DNA of 64,000 nucleotides from Macropodus opercularis (GCA_030770545.1 CM061106.1:9776001-9840000), one strand, 5' to 3'. Shown: positions 42,827 to 54,255, counted from the first letter of the stretch. The notes: a model not told the origin generated them from the sequence alone. Numbers and translations are program-made.

Positions 42827-43988
42827 CAGGGGTGTCAAACTCAAATACACAGTGGGCCAAAATTGAAAACTGGAACGAAGTCGCGGGCCAACATTGATAT
42901 TTACTGGGAAAAAAACATTGGTATGGAACAAGCAAAGCTTGACTAGACTATTTCCGTAAGAAAATGCACTGTGAATGCTGTAATGCTGAATTTATTCCCA
43001 AGAACCGTTGACGGTAACTGGAGAGTTTAAAAAGTTCTTAAAGGTAGTTTAAGAAAAATCCAAGTGGTAAAAAAAAGAGCTAAACATGTTCAGAACAAGT
43101 TAAAAGTCTTAAATTTCAAAATAAAGCATAATGAAGTAATATTAAATAGGTATTTATGATTAAATAATTAAAGAAAACACAGTTGAGTTGATCCAAACAG
43201 TAAAAGTATAGAAAACGACTAAAACGTGTTGATAGAATTTTGCAGGACTTTCCTGACATTACTGAAGTTTTAAAAGCATTATTACAACAAGCAGAACATT
43301 CAGATTCAATGTGATGACAATAAACATCACATATAAAAAGGAACAACCAGGGGAGGATTTGAACCGGTAGCCTCACGTAGTAGTGTGCAGCAGACTAACT
43401 GCTGGACTATCTGAGCAACTGGGACTGACAACGCGCGCCACTCACACATACTACCAGTGACAGCTGACTGCTGTGGCGATTCACTGAGGAAAGCGAAACC
43501 CGTTAAACGGGATCGTTGCAGCAAAACCGTAACACGAATCACAAAAACCACCCGAAAGCCGATACTTTAATCTGCGACTTGTGTAAGTTTCATGTCCAAA
43601 GACATTTTTGAATTCCCAGCGATCAATGTGTCTCTTCTGCTCCGCGAGTCAGGCAGAAAAATGAGGGGTTCAATGGCCCAGAAGCGGCCGCTCCGGTAAA
43701 CAGGAAGCAAGTAGACAAGTGTCTAGTGTCTGGGGGGGGGGTAGCACGGTGCCAGTATTAGCATAAGGTCTCTATTACTATGGTCAACAGAAGGAGTGGG
43801 CGTTAATGGGTCCTCTCGCGATTGACGCCACCAAAACGCCAACAGAGCATTCTGGGATTTGTAGTATTAGCGGTACATGATAATTACCGGCGGGCCAGCT
43901 CTAATAGTAATTTGGTATGGCTTCGCGGGCCAAATATAATTACGCTGCGGGCCAAATTTGGCCCGCGGGCCAGAGTTTGACACCTATG
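42827..43988. mobile_element. Non-autonomous hAT element (Charlie-like), 1162 bp
   Basis: Left end CAGGGGTGTCAAACTC pairs with GAGTTTGACACCTATG, and the 8-bp duplication GCCTACAT flanks both sides (42819-42826 and 43989-43996). GGGCCAA-rich subterminal motifs are typical. It contains no transposase but carries a tRNA-like stretch near 43345-43420. Confidence 0.95.
43345..43420 (-). repeat. tRNA-like sequence inside the hAT element
   Basis: On the minus strand there is a B-box match (GGTTCAAATCC) preceded at tRNA-like distance by an A-box-like TAGTCCAGCAGTTAG. It resembles the head of a tRNA-derived SINE or a decayed tRNA. No full cloverleaf can be drawn, so it is not called a tRNA gene. Confidence 0.45.
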
Positions 43989-45061
43989 GCCTACATGTTA
44001 CCAGATGTTCATGTATTTTATTCATTTTCTTTGACTGTGAAATTCTAGGGTATGGCAATTCTTGAAAAACATGATTAAAAAAAATAAAGGTCATTTAATG
44101 AAATTTAAATTTCACTTACTTGACTGGACTCGCCCTCCTATTTTTGCTCTACACTGACACTTTGATTTGATTTTTGCTCATTTTGATACCATTCTTGCCT
44201 CAAAGATATGAAGTGAATTAGGTTAAAATAGTGTCTATTTATATTATACTTAGCGTTAATGATCTAAAATGTATTTTTTTTTTCATTAACAGGATGGAGA
44301 AAAACAAAGTGCTGGCAAAAAAAAGGCTACGGGTTCCAACTCAGAAAATGAAGGACCTGAGCTCCCCTCCCCCAAATGAGCAATCTGGTAAGTATTAACG
44401 TAATAGTTTCTGTTATATACGGGGGTAATAATCATAACATTATTGTCCAAATAATGTCTAAAAATACCAGTCTAAATTGTTGTGGCCAAATAGAAATAGA
44501 TTCTCTCTCTCTCTCTCCCAGGGTGTGTTGCATTTGTCAGATGGGAGGATGGTTATACCGGCAAAATCTTTAAAGGATCTGACATTTTGGCAAGAGATGA
44601 GGCTCCTGTGCAGCTGCAAGATCTTAGATCAGGAGACCCTGTTTTAGCAAAGTGGTAAATTCTATAAGGCCACTGTTGAATATATTTCAGGGGAAGATCA
44701 GGCTAAGCTGCCAAAAGGCCACCCAACTCCACAGGAGTCCTTTTTAAATATGTTAAAAGGCGATGAGCCATCAGACATAACGTCAGAGTCTGACACCATT
44801 ATAATAGATAGGAGCCCACTGTCTGAGCATGGCGAGAAAATCCCATTGCTGAATCCATCACCTGACGGGGGACATGCAACAGGCTGCAACACAGCTGGAC
44901 CACCACCCTATGGGTAGGCTTGTCATAATTATTACATAATCGCCTGGGCCCATGAGAACACTTTATCATTATCCGATCAGATTTGGCAAAGTTCAAAACC
45001 AAAAATAAACAGCATTAGGATAACTTTGTTATCCAATCTATGATAATAGAATAGGCTATAT

Positions 45062-45243
45062 GCACAGCTCCACTACTTCCTGAACTTAAGGCTGCTTTTT
45101 TGTTTCCTGCCTTACACAAACTGATTAATCCACGTGTTTATGAGTCACAATGGTCAGACACACGTGGATTAATCAGTTTGTCCAATAATGTAAGACAGGA
45201 AACAAAGGAGCTGCCTTAAATTCAGGAAGTAGTGGAGCTGTGC
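45062..45243. mobile_element. Fold-back (snap-back MITE) element, 182 bp
   Basis: Two arms of about 80 bp are imperfect reverse complements: GCACAGCTCCACTACTTCCTG at 45062 pairs with the end at 45243, and AAACTGATTAATCCACGTGT pairs across a loop of about 20 nt (45140-45160). Transcribed, it would form a long hairpin. No clear target duplication was found. Confidence 0.85.
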
Positions 45244-46361
45244 GTAGAGCTCATTACTATATTTCAATAAATAGTATGTGAATGACTCGTGGGCCCTGAT
45301 GAAAATTATTTGCTATTATTTTTGCTTAATGATCAGAATCGTTTACGTTCTTTTTTTTACGAGCTCACATGTCACAACATATTGTGATCTTGTTGTTCAG
45401 CTATTTCCAGTATTGAAATGTTTTATGTTTTTTAAGTATAAAATGATTATAAATATGGAAGATTTTGGTCACAGTACATTTATTTTCATTATTGTGACTT
45501 GCCATCATATACATAAAAAAAAAAAGAGTAGACAGCCCCAGTTGTCAAGGCAGCATCTACCCTTCATTTATGTCTATGCCAGTCAGTTCTTTGTAGTTAT
45601 TGGTCATCTCTTCTGGGCAATTTGTGTTTACAGAAATGTCATCTCTGGTTCCATGTAATTTTATTATAGCTCTGCCAAAGGGGGGACCATTGGTCCATCA
45701 CCCTACAGAGGCCATACACCCAGCCCATCACCGTACAGCCTCAACACCTCTGGTCCATCACCTGGCGGAGGCCATGCAGCCAGCCCGCAAGAAAATGCAT
45801 GGACACCATGTCAGGATCAATCCTACAGGAAAAGAGAAGGATCGATGAAGTCATCTCGAGAATAGGCAAGTAATTTCTAATTGCTAATTCATTCGAGATG
45901 TAATTGTTATGTACCTATATTAGTGATTGGCCCTTGAACACATAACACTGTTTGAACTATCCTAGAAAAGAGGCAGAAAAGTGGGTTGTGGTGTTAAAAA
46001 GTATAAATGGTATGTGAAGGTTTTTAAACTAAGCTTATTTATTGCACATAGTCCTTGATATTGTTAGCAAATTAGAAATAACACTTAACAATTAAATTAT
46101 TAATTAAACTACTTCCTGCTCTGCTGCCTTGCTGCTGCATACATCTTGCTGCTGCTGTCACCCATTAGCCCTCCAGGATTTCGCAGGCTTTTGTTGTGAT
46201 TGTTGCGGGCTAAAATGCCTAATATTCATTCAGGTTTTCTAAAAAGTTGTGATGAAAGTTGCAATTTTTTTTCTAGGTTAAAACTGCAAAGGTAGATAGC
46301 TTTTTACCTAAAGGGCTCATATTATGCTTTTTGTATTTTCTGTATTATCTGCTTCATTCCG

Positions 46362-46720
46362 GGGCGGCACGGTGGTGTGGTGGTTAGCACTGTCGCCTCA
46401 GGGGGGTTCGATTCCCGGAGACGACCGTGGGCCTTTCTGTGTGGAGTTTGCATGTTCTCCCCGTGTCTGCGTGGGTTTACTCCGGGTTCTCCGGTTTCCT
46501 CCCACAGTCCAAAGACATGGAGATAGGTCAATTGGAAAACTGCGTAAATTGCCCGTAGGTGTGAGTGTGACTGTGACTTGTCTGTCTATATGTGTGGCCC
46601 TGCAATGGACTGGCGATCTGTCCAGGGTGAACCCTGCCCCTCGCCCATAGCCAGCTGGGATAGGCTCCAGCACGCCCGCGACCCCTTCGGGGAATAAGCG
46701 GAAGAAGATGAATGAATGAA
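46362..46720 (+). mobile_element. tRNA-derived SINE, plus orientation
   Basis: Begins GGCGGCACGGTGGTGTGGTGG, has the A box in GGTGGTTAGCAC and the B box GGTTCGATTCC at about 46406, then the conserved body (TGTGGAGTTTGCATGTTCTC, CTGTCCAGGGTGAACC) and ends in a GAAT/GAATGAAT tail (46707-46724). Head, body and tail are complete. Confidence 0.85.
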
Positions 46721-46888
46721 TGAATCTGCTTCATTCCCTGTAATGTCTTGCAAAGCAGATTATTCAAGGAACAAATTACTGAGTCAGAGCCTGATGCCAA
46801 ACCTGCTGCATCCATGCTCAAGGATGCTGTGCTTTAGCATGCAATGTTTAAAACCAGAAATAAAGTTTTATCCAGTATCACTTTATAG

Positions 46889-47668
46889 TAGGGATGCACC
46901 GAATCCAGGATTCGGATTCGGATTCGGCCGAATACTGGGCTTTTTGACGGGGTTCGGTTTTGGCCGCACCTTAGGTTTTTTTTTTCACCGAACTGAACCC
47001 TAGGCTTGCGCTACGCTGGTCGACGTCACGCGGCCGTTGATTGCATGAAGGTGTTTATATGAGGAGGAACAAGGTCCGACAGTTTGCTCTAAACTAAACT
47101 GTTCAGGAATCTTGAGCGCCTGGGACCATTTAGGGGCCGTTTACATATCGCGCCTAAAAACGCGTGGAAAATGCTAGCCGCGCCGCTTTCTCTTCCTTTC
47201 CAAAGCGCTCGGACAGTTGCGCCCCTGAGGCGTCTGCCTTTGTTAAGCAACCATGACCTGCTCAGCCCCATGAAGACGCGGAAATTTCAGCAAAGGATTA
47301 ATAGATTTGCAGCTGTAAAAATCGCTTGCAGTAGCTCTGCAACTAAATTTATTTCAAAATGGCAATCCATATACAACTATGATCAGCTGTTCCTTCATCT
47401 TGGCTGATCTTTCAACGTTGTTACCGGAAAGGATGAAGCTGATTGGTTAGTTCTTGTCACATGACCCTCAGTGCGCTTCTGAAAAGTTGAAATGTTTTTA
47501 ACTCGTAAAAATAAAATAAAATGAAAAATACATTGCTGTGGACGTTGTTTGCTTAATGGAATAAGGATGCGAGTAGGATTCGGTATTCGGTTTCGGATTT
47601 GGTCGAATCTTAAACAGTGGATTCGGTATTCGGCCGAACCCCAAAAATCTGGATTCGGTGCATCCCTA
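46889..47668. mobile_element. Non-autonomous hAT element, 780 bp
   Basis: Inverted ends TAGGGATGCACCGAATCCAG and CTGGATTCGGTGCATCCCTA, flanked by the 8-bp duplication CTTTATAG (46881-46888 and 47669-47676). Subterminal GATTCGG/CCGAAT motifs are repeated at both ends. No transposase is encoded. Confidence 0.95.
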
Positions 47669-47865
47669 CTTTATAGCACATTTAAGGATAACACTGTTGT
47701 TTTATTTATATTCATGATTGGCCAAAAAATCTTACTTGCTGAATTGCAATTCTCTGAACTGAAATGGACGTCTCACGGTGTTATCTCTTTTTAACCTGAA
47801 GTGAAGTTGTATATGGTCTATGTGGTAATTTTTTTTGTCTAATTACTCATGACAGATTTTAATGC

Positions 47866-48546
47866 TGTGACGGTTTGGCCCTCCAGCCCGTGGAGGCCGC
47901 CCTTGTCCCCTGTTCTTCTTCGTTGGGTTTTTGTTTTTCGTCCACATCCTGTTTTTTGGTTATTGATTTCACCTGGTTTTCATTTCCTGTTGATTTAGTA
48001 TTTAAGTTCCTCTATTTTGTTTTCGTTTGCTGGCTGATTATATAGGAAGTTACGAGGTTTGTCTGTATGTAAGTGATTGTGTATATCGGTATGGTGGATG
48101 GATGTTACGTGTTTGTCTTTAGTTATTGTTATTAGTTCACTTCATGTATTGTTGTTATTTAGTATTATGTCACGTCCTACTTTTGGTTAATAGTAAGTTT
48201 CATAGCTCCAGGTTTTGGTTTTCGTTGTTAATAATTTTGTTCGTCTAAGGTTCAGGGTATAAGTTCTGTAGTCACTCGTGTTAGTGTCCTGTCCGTGGGT
48301 TTGTGTTTGTTCATGTTTGTCCTCTTATCATTAAATTATTATTTTACTTTACTCCTGTTTCTGGGTTCGTGCTAGTGGGTCCGCCCCGATTAGTTTGTCT
48401 AGTGTGCAGGGAAGAAGGCTCTGGTGGAGCTTCCCCTTAACAGAGTTGTTTTTGGTGCCATCGTGTGGCAAGTGCGAGTCAGAACCAGGGGTTCAGGCTA
48501 TCCCTGCCCCTGGGACTCTAGTTAGTGTAGTGGGTGTGCCGTAGCA
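47866..48546 (+). mobile_element. Solo LTR, 681 bp, perfect target duplication
   Basis: Starts TGTGACGG and ends CCGTAGCA, with AATGC on both sides (47861-47865 and 48547-48551). It has a hairpin-like CCCTCCAGCCCGTGGAGG near the start, as in the LTR at 32861, so the two may be related. It ends only about 20 bp before the last exon of the accessory gene, in its polypyrimidine region. Confidence 0.85.
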
Positions 48547-48674
48547 AATGCTCTTGTCTTACAGCTTATGTCCTGAGATGTGCAACTCTACTGGACTGGG
48601 AACCAATTGAGGAGGCCAAGCTCAAGAAAGCCTTTGTGAACAAATGTAGGGCCAGAGCAGGCTCCAAGGAGTAG

Positions 48675-49560
48675 GCCACTGATATAGCCTGTCCTATGTG
48701 GACCGCTATCTCTCTCTCTCTCTACCCATTCTTTTATTTTTCTTATTCATTTTCATGGTAATGTGTTAATATAGTTAGTAGTAGTAGGCAACGGGACCGC
48801 CAGACCGGTAATGACCATGGCAACGACAACAACTCCTATTGGCTGCTCCCATTCACCTCCGGTTCAACCTCGGAGTTGGTACATTCCCTTTCCGGTTGTT
48901 GACATTTGTAAATTTGTCTTGGTGTTTGTAAAAGTGTGTTCTTGGTAAATTGTTTTCTGAAATTTACATTTGTTTCAGGACATGTAAATGTGTTATGGTT
49001 ATATAATTTGTTTTATGATATTTAAAAATGTTTTCTAAATTTTTAAATTGGTCTCAAGTTCTGTAAAAGTGTTTCAGATTTTGTAATGTTAGTTTGCACC
49101 TCCAGGCCACCGTACTTTTCATGTGTGTGTGAGCCAAACATTATTGTTACATGTGCTGTGGTACATGTTACAGTGTTTTATTTTTACAATCTGGAAGTGA
49201 TGTAATGTACTAGTGATGTCCCCACACTCTAGCACCTACATCTGAGGAGTGGGCTGAGTTGGTACAAGTGTGCCTTACTATAGTTAGCATTCTAACCAAA
49301 CCTTGTAATCTTTTCATGTTGGTTTGCACCTCCAGGCCACCATACTTTTCATGTGTGAGCCTAACATTGTTGTTCCACGTATCCCACGTTCCACTTGCTG
49401 GTCAGTGTTTTTTTGTCTTGAAGTGTTGTACTGGTGTTACACACATACAGTTTTCAAGTTTTCAATATTGAGTATTGTTTTTACAGTTATTTCTAATTAA
49501 TAAAGATAATTAATCTTTAAATTGCATTCTCAGTTTGTTCTTGTATTTCTCAAATACACC
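48675..49560 (+). other. 3' end of the accessory gene and flank
   Basis: Non-coding. A pair of similar sentences (GTTTGCACCTCCAGGCCACC) occurs at about 49091 and 49322, and an AATAAAG signal at about 49499 may end the transcript just before the TCTC/GAGA block. Confidence 0.45.
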
Positions 49561-49975
49561 TCAGATATCATTCTCATATATAGCTTCAGTAAGACATTTA
49601 AGAGAAATAATCAAGAGATGGAAGAGATGTTGGACACACAACAATAACAATAGCTCATAATTCTCAGATTTGTCTCATAAAAGTCCCGGATTCATCTCAT
49701 GTTATTCCCTTTAATTCTCTTTCAAATAACCAAGACATAATTGAGATCAGGGGTATACAATTATAGAGATCTCTGCTGTTTATCCCACTTCTCAAGTATT
49801 GCTCGAATGGTTTTCTCAATTTAACCTCCTTTGTCTTAGTGGTGTCTTGTCTCTTTTTAGCTTATGTCTTGCTCCTAAGATGACCCTTAGGAGAAATAAC
49901 TCAGAAACAAATGATCACAGACTGATATGAATATGAGAAGCTCAAATTGATCTCAAGAGATGAGATTGAACAACA
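49560..49975. repeat. TCTC/GAGA-rich subterminal block, right
   Basis: Roughly twenty-five TCTC or GAGA motifs in about 415 bp, including ATTCTCAG, TTGAGATC, AGAGATCTCTG and GATCTCAAGAGATGAGATTG. The density and motif type match the left block at 34000-34420. Confidence 0.6.
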
Positions 49976-50893
49976 GATTTTTCCTATGGGTGCACTCGTT
50001 TAAAATGTGCTTACAGCGTATAATCAACGACCTCCGAGACATTGCAAAGGTTCTGTTGCCGACCGCTGAACACAAAATGGCGGGGGCCACCTTAAATACA
50101 CCTGGCTGTGGAAATCAGGGTGCAGTCAGATCCTTATATGGAGTTTCACTGCGAATCGCTCATGACATGAGTCTAGGATATTTAAATGGTACGTTTCATG
50201 TTCTGATAACACAGACCTTTTGCAGGGTGAACGCACACTTGACATTATATATGTATTGCTAACGCTACGTGCATTAGTTAATGTTAGCATTAGGTGTCTG
50301 GAATGGGCCGCTGCACGTTTACTAGACTCACTACAACTCTTCCGCTTCAAACGAACATTCGATACCGAAACATCTGATACTATAATACACAAGCAATTAT
50401 TTTCTTTTTACAAACGTTTCACATCTACTTGATTTCATATCGTCAACTTTTGGACAATGATTTTTCCACTTACTTCTTCTAAATATTGTCTGGTGGTTGG
50501 CAATGAACTAAATGGCGCATTACCGCCACCAACTGGTGTAGTGTGGACCAGGACTTACACTGTAAGAAGTAAAATGACTTCTACCAATCTTTCAGTAACA
50601 AATACTGTTCACATACACTACTTTTTCCAATTTATCTCTAATTTTTCTTTTGAGTTTGATGCCACCTTTGTACTATATGTGAATGTATCATTAGAATTTA
50701 ATTCAGTAATATAATCTGGATTATTCATTCAAGGTCTCTGTGCCATTGATCAGATCAAAAACAGTTACAAGAAAAATATGTACACATTTATTTCACAAAC
50801 TTATTTCAATAAAATACAGAACATTCATATATAATATAAAACATACAGTGAAAGATTCCAAACTAAACATAACTATATATACAACTATAACTG
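49976..50893. other. Intergenic, possible promoter-like patch
   Basis: No coding exon supported. On the minus strand, CACCAGTTGGTGGCGGTAAT (about 50522-50541) resembles the CTCF-like motif CCAnnAGGTGGC that is common in fish mobile-element promoters. The rest is A/T-rich. Confidence 0.35.
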
Positions 50894-53800
50894 TCAAACC
50901 TTCCCAAAGCCAATGTACCCTCTCAGCGCTGTGTCCATCATTGATTGGAAGTCTTCTTCTTCCTCAACACCTCTGGGCAGGAAGAGACTGAGGCTGCAAG
51001 TAGATGAGTAAGGCAGTCGTCTCACTACTGGCTCCTGGTAAAAAAAAAAAATCAATTTCGTATCGCTTTTGGAAGCCCAGGGGTGGAACGCTGTCTGCGC
51101 CAGTCACAGAAAATAGGATTTCCTCGAAGGAGAAGTCTGTTCCACCCTCTGTTAACATATTTGTGAAAAAATATTAGAACCTCTACTCCTAGAGCACTTA
51201 CATATTTAATTAAATATTTTTTAAATGTACTGTGACACCAGACTTTCATGTACTTTTATCAAACCATTTAAAGTAGCATATGTAATGTAAATGAATTTAG
51301 GTGTTGCTAATGCTAATTAAGTGGTTGAATAAGTTTGCTATATATCAGCTTATGTGGTGCTTTATATTATGGGGAAATAAAATCTGGATGAAATCACCTT
51401 GAATCTCCACCAGCCACCATTGCCACTGAAGAATTGTGGACTCCTCTTCCTCCCTTCTGTTGCTTCCTGCTGGACTCCAGTTGATTTGAAATAGACTTTG
51501 AATTGAGTCCCGAGTGAGTTTTTCCTTTGTGGCAGTGAAGAGGGGTTGGAACTGTTTCCAGTGACGTTCCACCATTTGCCAGAACTGCCCACAGGAATTC
51601 ATGCCAGCAATAAACTGCTGGATCATGCTGGCTACACTATTAAACAGAAGAAGAAGAAAAAATAGAATTAGGCCTTTCCTGTTTGGAAAAAAAAAATTAT
51701 CAGGGCTACACTACTAATTTATCAGATTCCCCCAGGCCTTTAACTATATAATCTATTAAGACATACTGACACACAAGCTAATAAGTTAATATCCAAACAC
51801 ATACTCAGAATGAAAATAGTACATGAGCTCAACTTAAAACATGAGTAAAGCTTGTGTAATGACGGTCGTGAATGACTTGTCCATACCGATGATAAAGGAA
51901 GTGCGCCACAATCTGGTTATGGACATTTTGGAGGTCTTCCAGAGTGGAAGAATAAATACTGAGCACACCACACCTGGAAATCCAGTCTCCAATGTTTTCC
52001 TTGACCTGCTCCAGGTCAGCCTCTGTAGTGCAACTCTTAACCTTTAGAAAGAACATTTATTGATTATAACAACCACATATTTGAAGTTTGCAATTAGTTG
52101 TAGAGTTTAAGGCTGTCTAAGGTGTATATGTGTCTACACGTTTTGCCTTTTGTTCCTTCTTTCACTTTAATTTTGTAAATATGTCCCTTAAGTAATCCTT
52201 TGAAATATTGTCTTTGTTAGACAAAATGTACCGTTTCAAGGTTTCTTGTGACCTCTTCATTGGCGAACATGCCCACTTCAAAGTTGGTCAGGCAGGGTTT
52301 CTGACCACACATCATGGCGTAGAGGTCCACATTTAGACATCGCAGGCCGGGACCATTGTGGCTAATGGCCCACGCTGTTAACTTCCCCGCTGTGTAATAT
52401 TTGTTGTTTGCCAGGGCCTGCTGGTTGTATGTGAAGAGCAAGTCTCCCGGCCTACCTTCCAGCACTCCCATCTTAGCCTGGACATCTATCATTAGAAGTC
52501 TGCAAGTACATAAAAACAGGGATGAATATGAGGCAAACTCACAGAATATAACTGTCAATATAATTACTTTTAGTTATTTTACTTTTACATATGACAAAAC
52601 AAATGTATGCATGATATATTGAAAAGTATTTAAAATTAAAATACCCGAAGAATTCTCTTTGCGGACCACCATAGTCCTCTGCCATTTCAGACACAAATTT
52701 AACTTGGGGCACTTTAGCCCAGGAGAAGTATGATCTGGACAATGCCATGCAGGCACTTTGCAAAACGTTTTTTCGCCTGGCTATTACTGTGGCTCTTGTC
52801 TATGGCTCTGTGTCTATGTTGTCCGTCTGAAAAAGAGTTAGAAAATCTTCCAGTGTAGATATGTCCTGCAATGAAAGAAGTAGATCAGTACATATTATAC
52901 AGTTTTGTAAGAATGAATAGTAAATCAGGGACAACTTTGGATTGGTGGACATACATCTGGAATATTTTCAGTAGGGGAAGACAACATGACCTCTTCTACA
53001 CCTGATACGTCAGAGTCAACGTAGAACTCCTCCCTAAAATCCACAAAAGAATAAGATCAATAGTTTTGCTAAGTTGTTGTAATACACAATATGACATATA
53101 TGCAATATGATTGCTGACCAATGTATAAATGACAACAAGAAAGCAAATATAAGCAAGGTCATAAAGAGATGTCAGATAAACATTTGAATGTAGAGAAATA
53201 TTGTAATATAACATGTGCTGGAAGAATCCATGTGTGAACAGATGATGTTGGCTCCAATTCCTTCTGCATCGTCTCAATGGTTCATGTTGATTCTAACCAA
53301 GCGCCACCTTTTATGTAAACAGTGTTTTCAGTGAGTGAGAAGGAAACACCAAGTCTAGTGTTGTGTGCTTTCATCCAATGTTACTGCTGGAGCCATGACT
53401 CTCTATCAAACCTCTATTAAGTCAGGCTGATGCAGAGAACAACCTCTAGTCGTCTCCAGTTTAACAGAACAAACAGAAACAGCTGCAGAAACCAATGAGC
53501 AGCGTCTGTGTAGGTTTAGTGGAGTCTTGTAAAGGACTCATTCAGTCAGACTGGAGCAGGGAGATACTGTAGCAGTAACAGTGTTACCTTATTGTCACAG
53601 GTTGCTCAGATGTGGAAGCAGCTCTGGGCATGTCGCTGTCAACGTCTGATTCCCTCCTGAATGACAAGGATCAGACACTGTTATCATCGGCCACATACAA
53701 ATATTGTTTACAAGTCATTTACCGTCACTGATTTCAAATAAGATCAGAGCAGAGTTTACCTCATTGACAGATGCTCCTGGTCATGCACAGCATCAACTAG

Positions 53801-54255
53801 GGCTTGTAGGGCTCAGATGATGCCTCACGACTGGTTCCCTCACCAGCAGCCTGCACATCTGTTTGTCTCGCCTAAGCGCCCCAAAAGTAAATGCTAAGAG
53901 ATATTACAAAATAAGAAAAATTTAATTGGACTACACTACATTGCAATCTGGTGTTTTCTACAATGTCTTTGCTCTAGTTTATCAATTATAAAAAAATTGT
54001 GTCAACATTTTGTGTGGAGCTAAAAGTAGCAGGGGGTAGACACAGTTCCAAAGAAAAGTTGTATATTTCACGTACCTTTGGGCGAATATATAAAGCTGAA
54101 CGTCCCAAAGCGTGAGTTCTTTTAATGTCCCCTGGGCATGTGACGTGACCCATCGCTGACCATTGACTCTGCATAACTCAAAGTCCTCTGGCATGTCTTG
54201 CACAGTCTCTTTTCTAAATCCTGTGGGACGACCACACGCTGGGAAGGGGTTGCAT
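50894..54255 (-). pseudogene. HECT-type E3 ligase-like gene (HECT-A), catalytic C-lobe present
   Basis: Exons on the minus strand: 54076-54255, one near 53.76-53.88 kb, 53588-53656, 52957-53034, 52645-52865, 52232-52499, 51887-52041, 51398-51636 and 50894-51148. They encode the HECT N-lobe (QVKFVSEMAEDYGGPQREFF; LLFTYNQQALANNKYYTAGK) and C-lobe (SVPPLGFQKRYEIDF, then STCSLSLFLPRG with the catalytic Cys), closing with YIGFGKV and TGA at 50894-50896. HECT enzymes accept ubiquitin on that Cys and pass it to substrates. Two faults are visible: TAG at 52800-52802, and a 12-base A run at 51040-51051 that puts the last part one base out of frame. The second could be a sequencing slip. The gene belongs to a large fish family. 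Confidence 0.7.

Larger units (their letters stand above)
44294..48674 (+). pseudogene. Accessory gene of the CACTA-like element: Tudor-like domain, Ser/Pro repeats
   Basis: Proposed coding exons: 44294-44387 (ATG; basic, KVLAKKRLRVPTQKMK), 44522-44913, 45670 to about 45875, and a last exon from 48566 to TAG at 48672-48674 (LRCATLLDWEPIEEAKLKKA). Exon 2 holds a compact beta-rich unit (CVAFVRWEDGYTGKIF, LRSGDPVLAKW, then FYKATVEYISG) that looks like a Tudor/SH3-like reader domain. It is followed by an acidic region and Ser/Pro/Gly repeats (PSPDGGHAT, PSPYRGHT, PSPGGGHAA). The last exon resembles the end of a BEN-type DNA-binding module; this is weak. TAA at 44656-44658 breaks exon 2 by a small deletion, and exon 3 has TAG near 45862. 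The middle intron carries the SINE, a hAT element and a solo LTR. Function in transposition is inferred from position. Confidence 0.5.
34000..49975. mobile_element. Large CACTA/EnSpm-like element with two divergent genes (inferred)
   Basis: I infer one element of about 16 kb. A transposase gene on the minus strand runs from 39573 to 34816 and an accessory gene on the plus strand from 44294 to 48674. Each has a probable non-coding first exon next to a common CpG-rich segment at 40.7-41.2 kb, and each ends shortly before a block dense in TCTC/GAGA motifs (34.0-34.42 and 49.56-49.97 kb). Subterminal repeat blocks at both ends and one or two internal genes are the known layout of CACTA elements. 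The interior has been enlarged by hAT elements, a SINE, a fold-back element and a solo LTR. I could not fix exact termini or a 3-bp target duplication, so the borders are approximate. Confidence 0.55.

Noticed and set aside
47089..47407. Frames inside the 780-bp hAT element
   Set aside because: They do not resemble a hAT transposase and lie in a non-autonomous element with defined ends.
34051..49838. CACTAA at 34051 and TTAGTG ending at 49838 as the exact CACTA termini
   Set aside because: The match is only six bases, the motif blocks continue outside both points, and the flanking triplets (GAG and GTG) do not match as a target duplication.
30212..54255. HECT-A and HECT-B as two halves of one gene split by the CACTA-like element
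   Set aside because: HECT-A ends with its own C-lobe and stop codon before the element, and HECT-B begins with N-terminal exons after it, so they are separate tandem genes.
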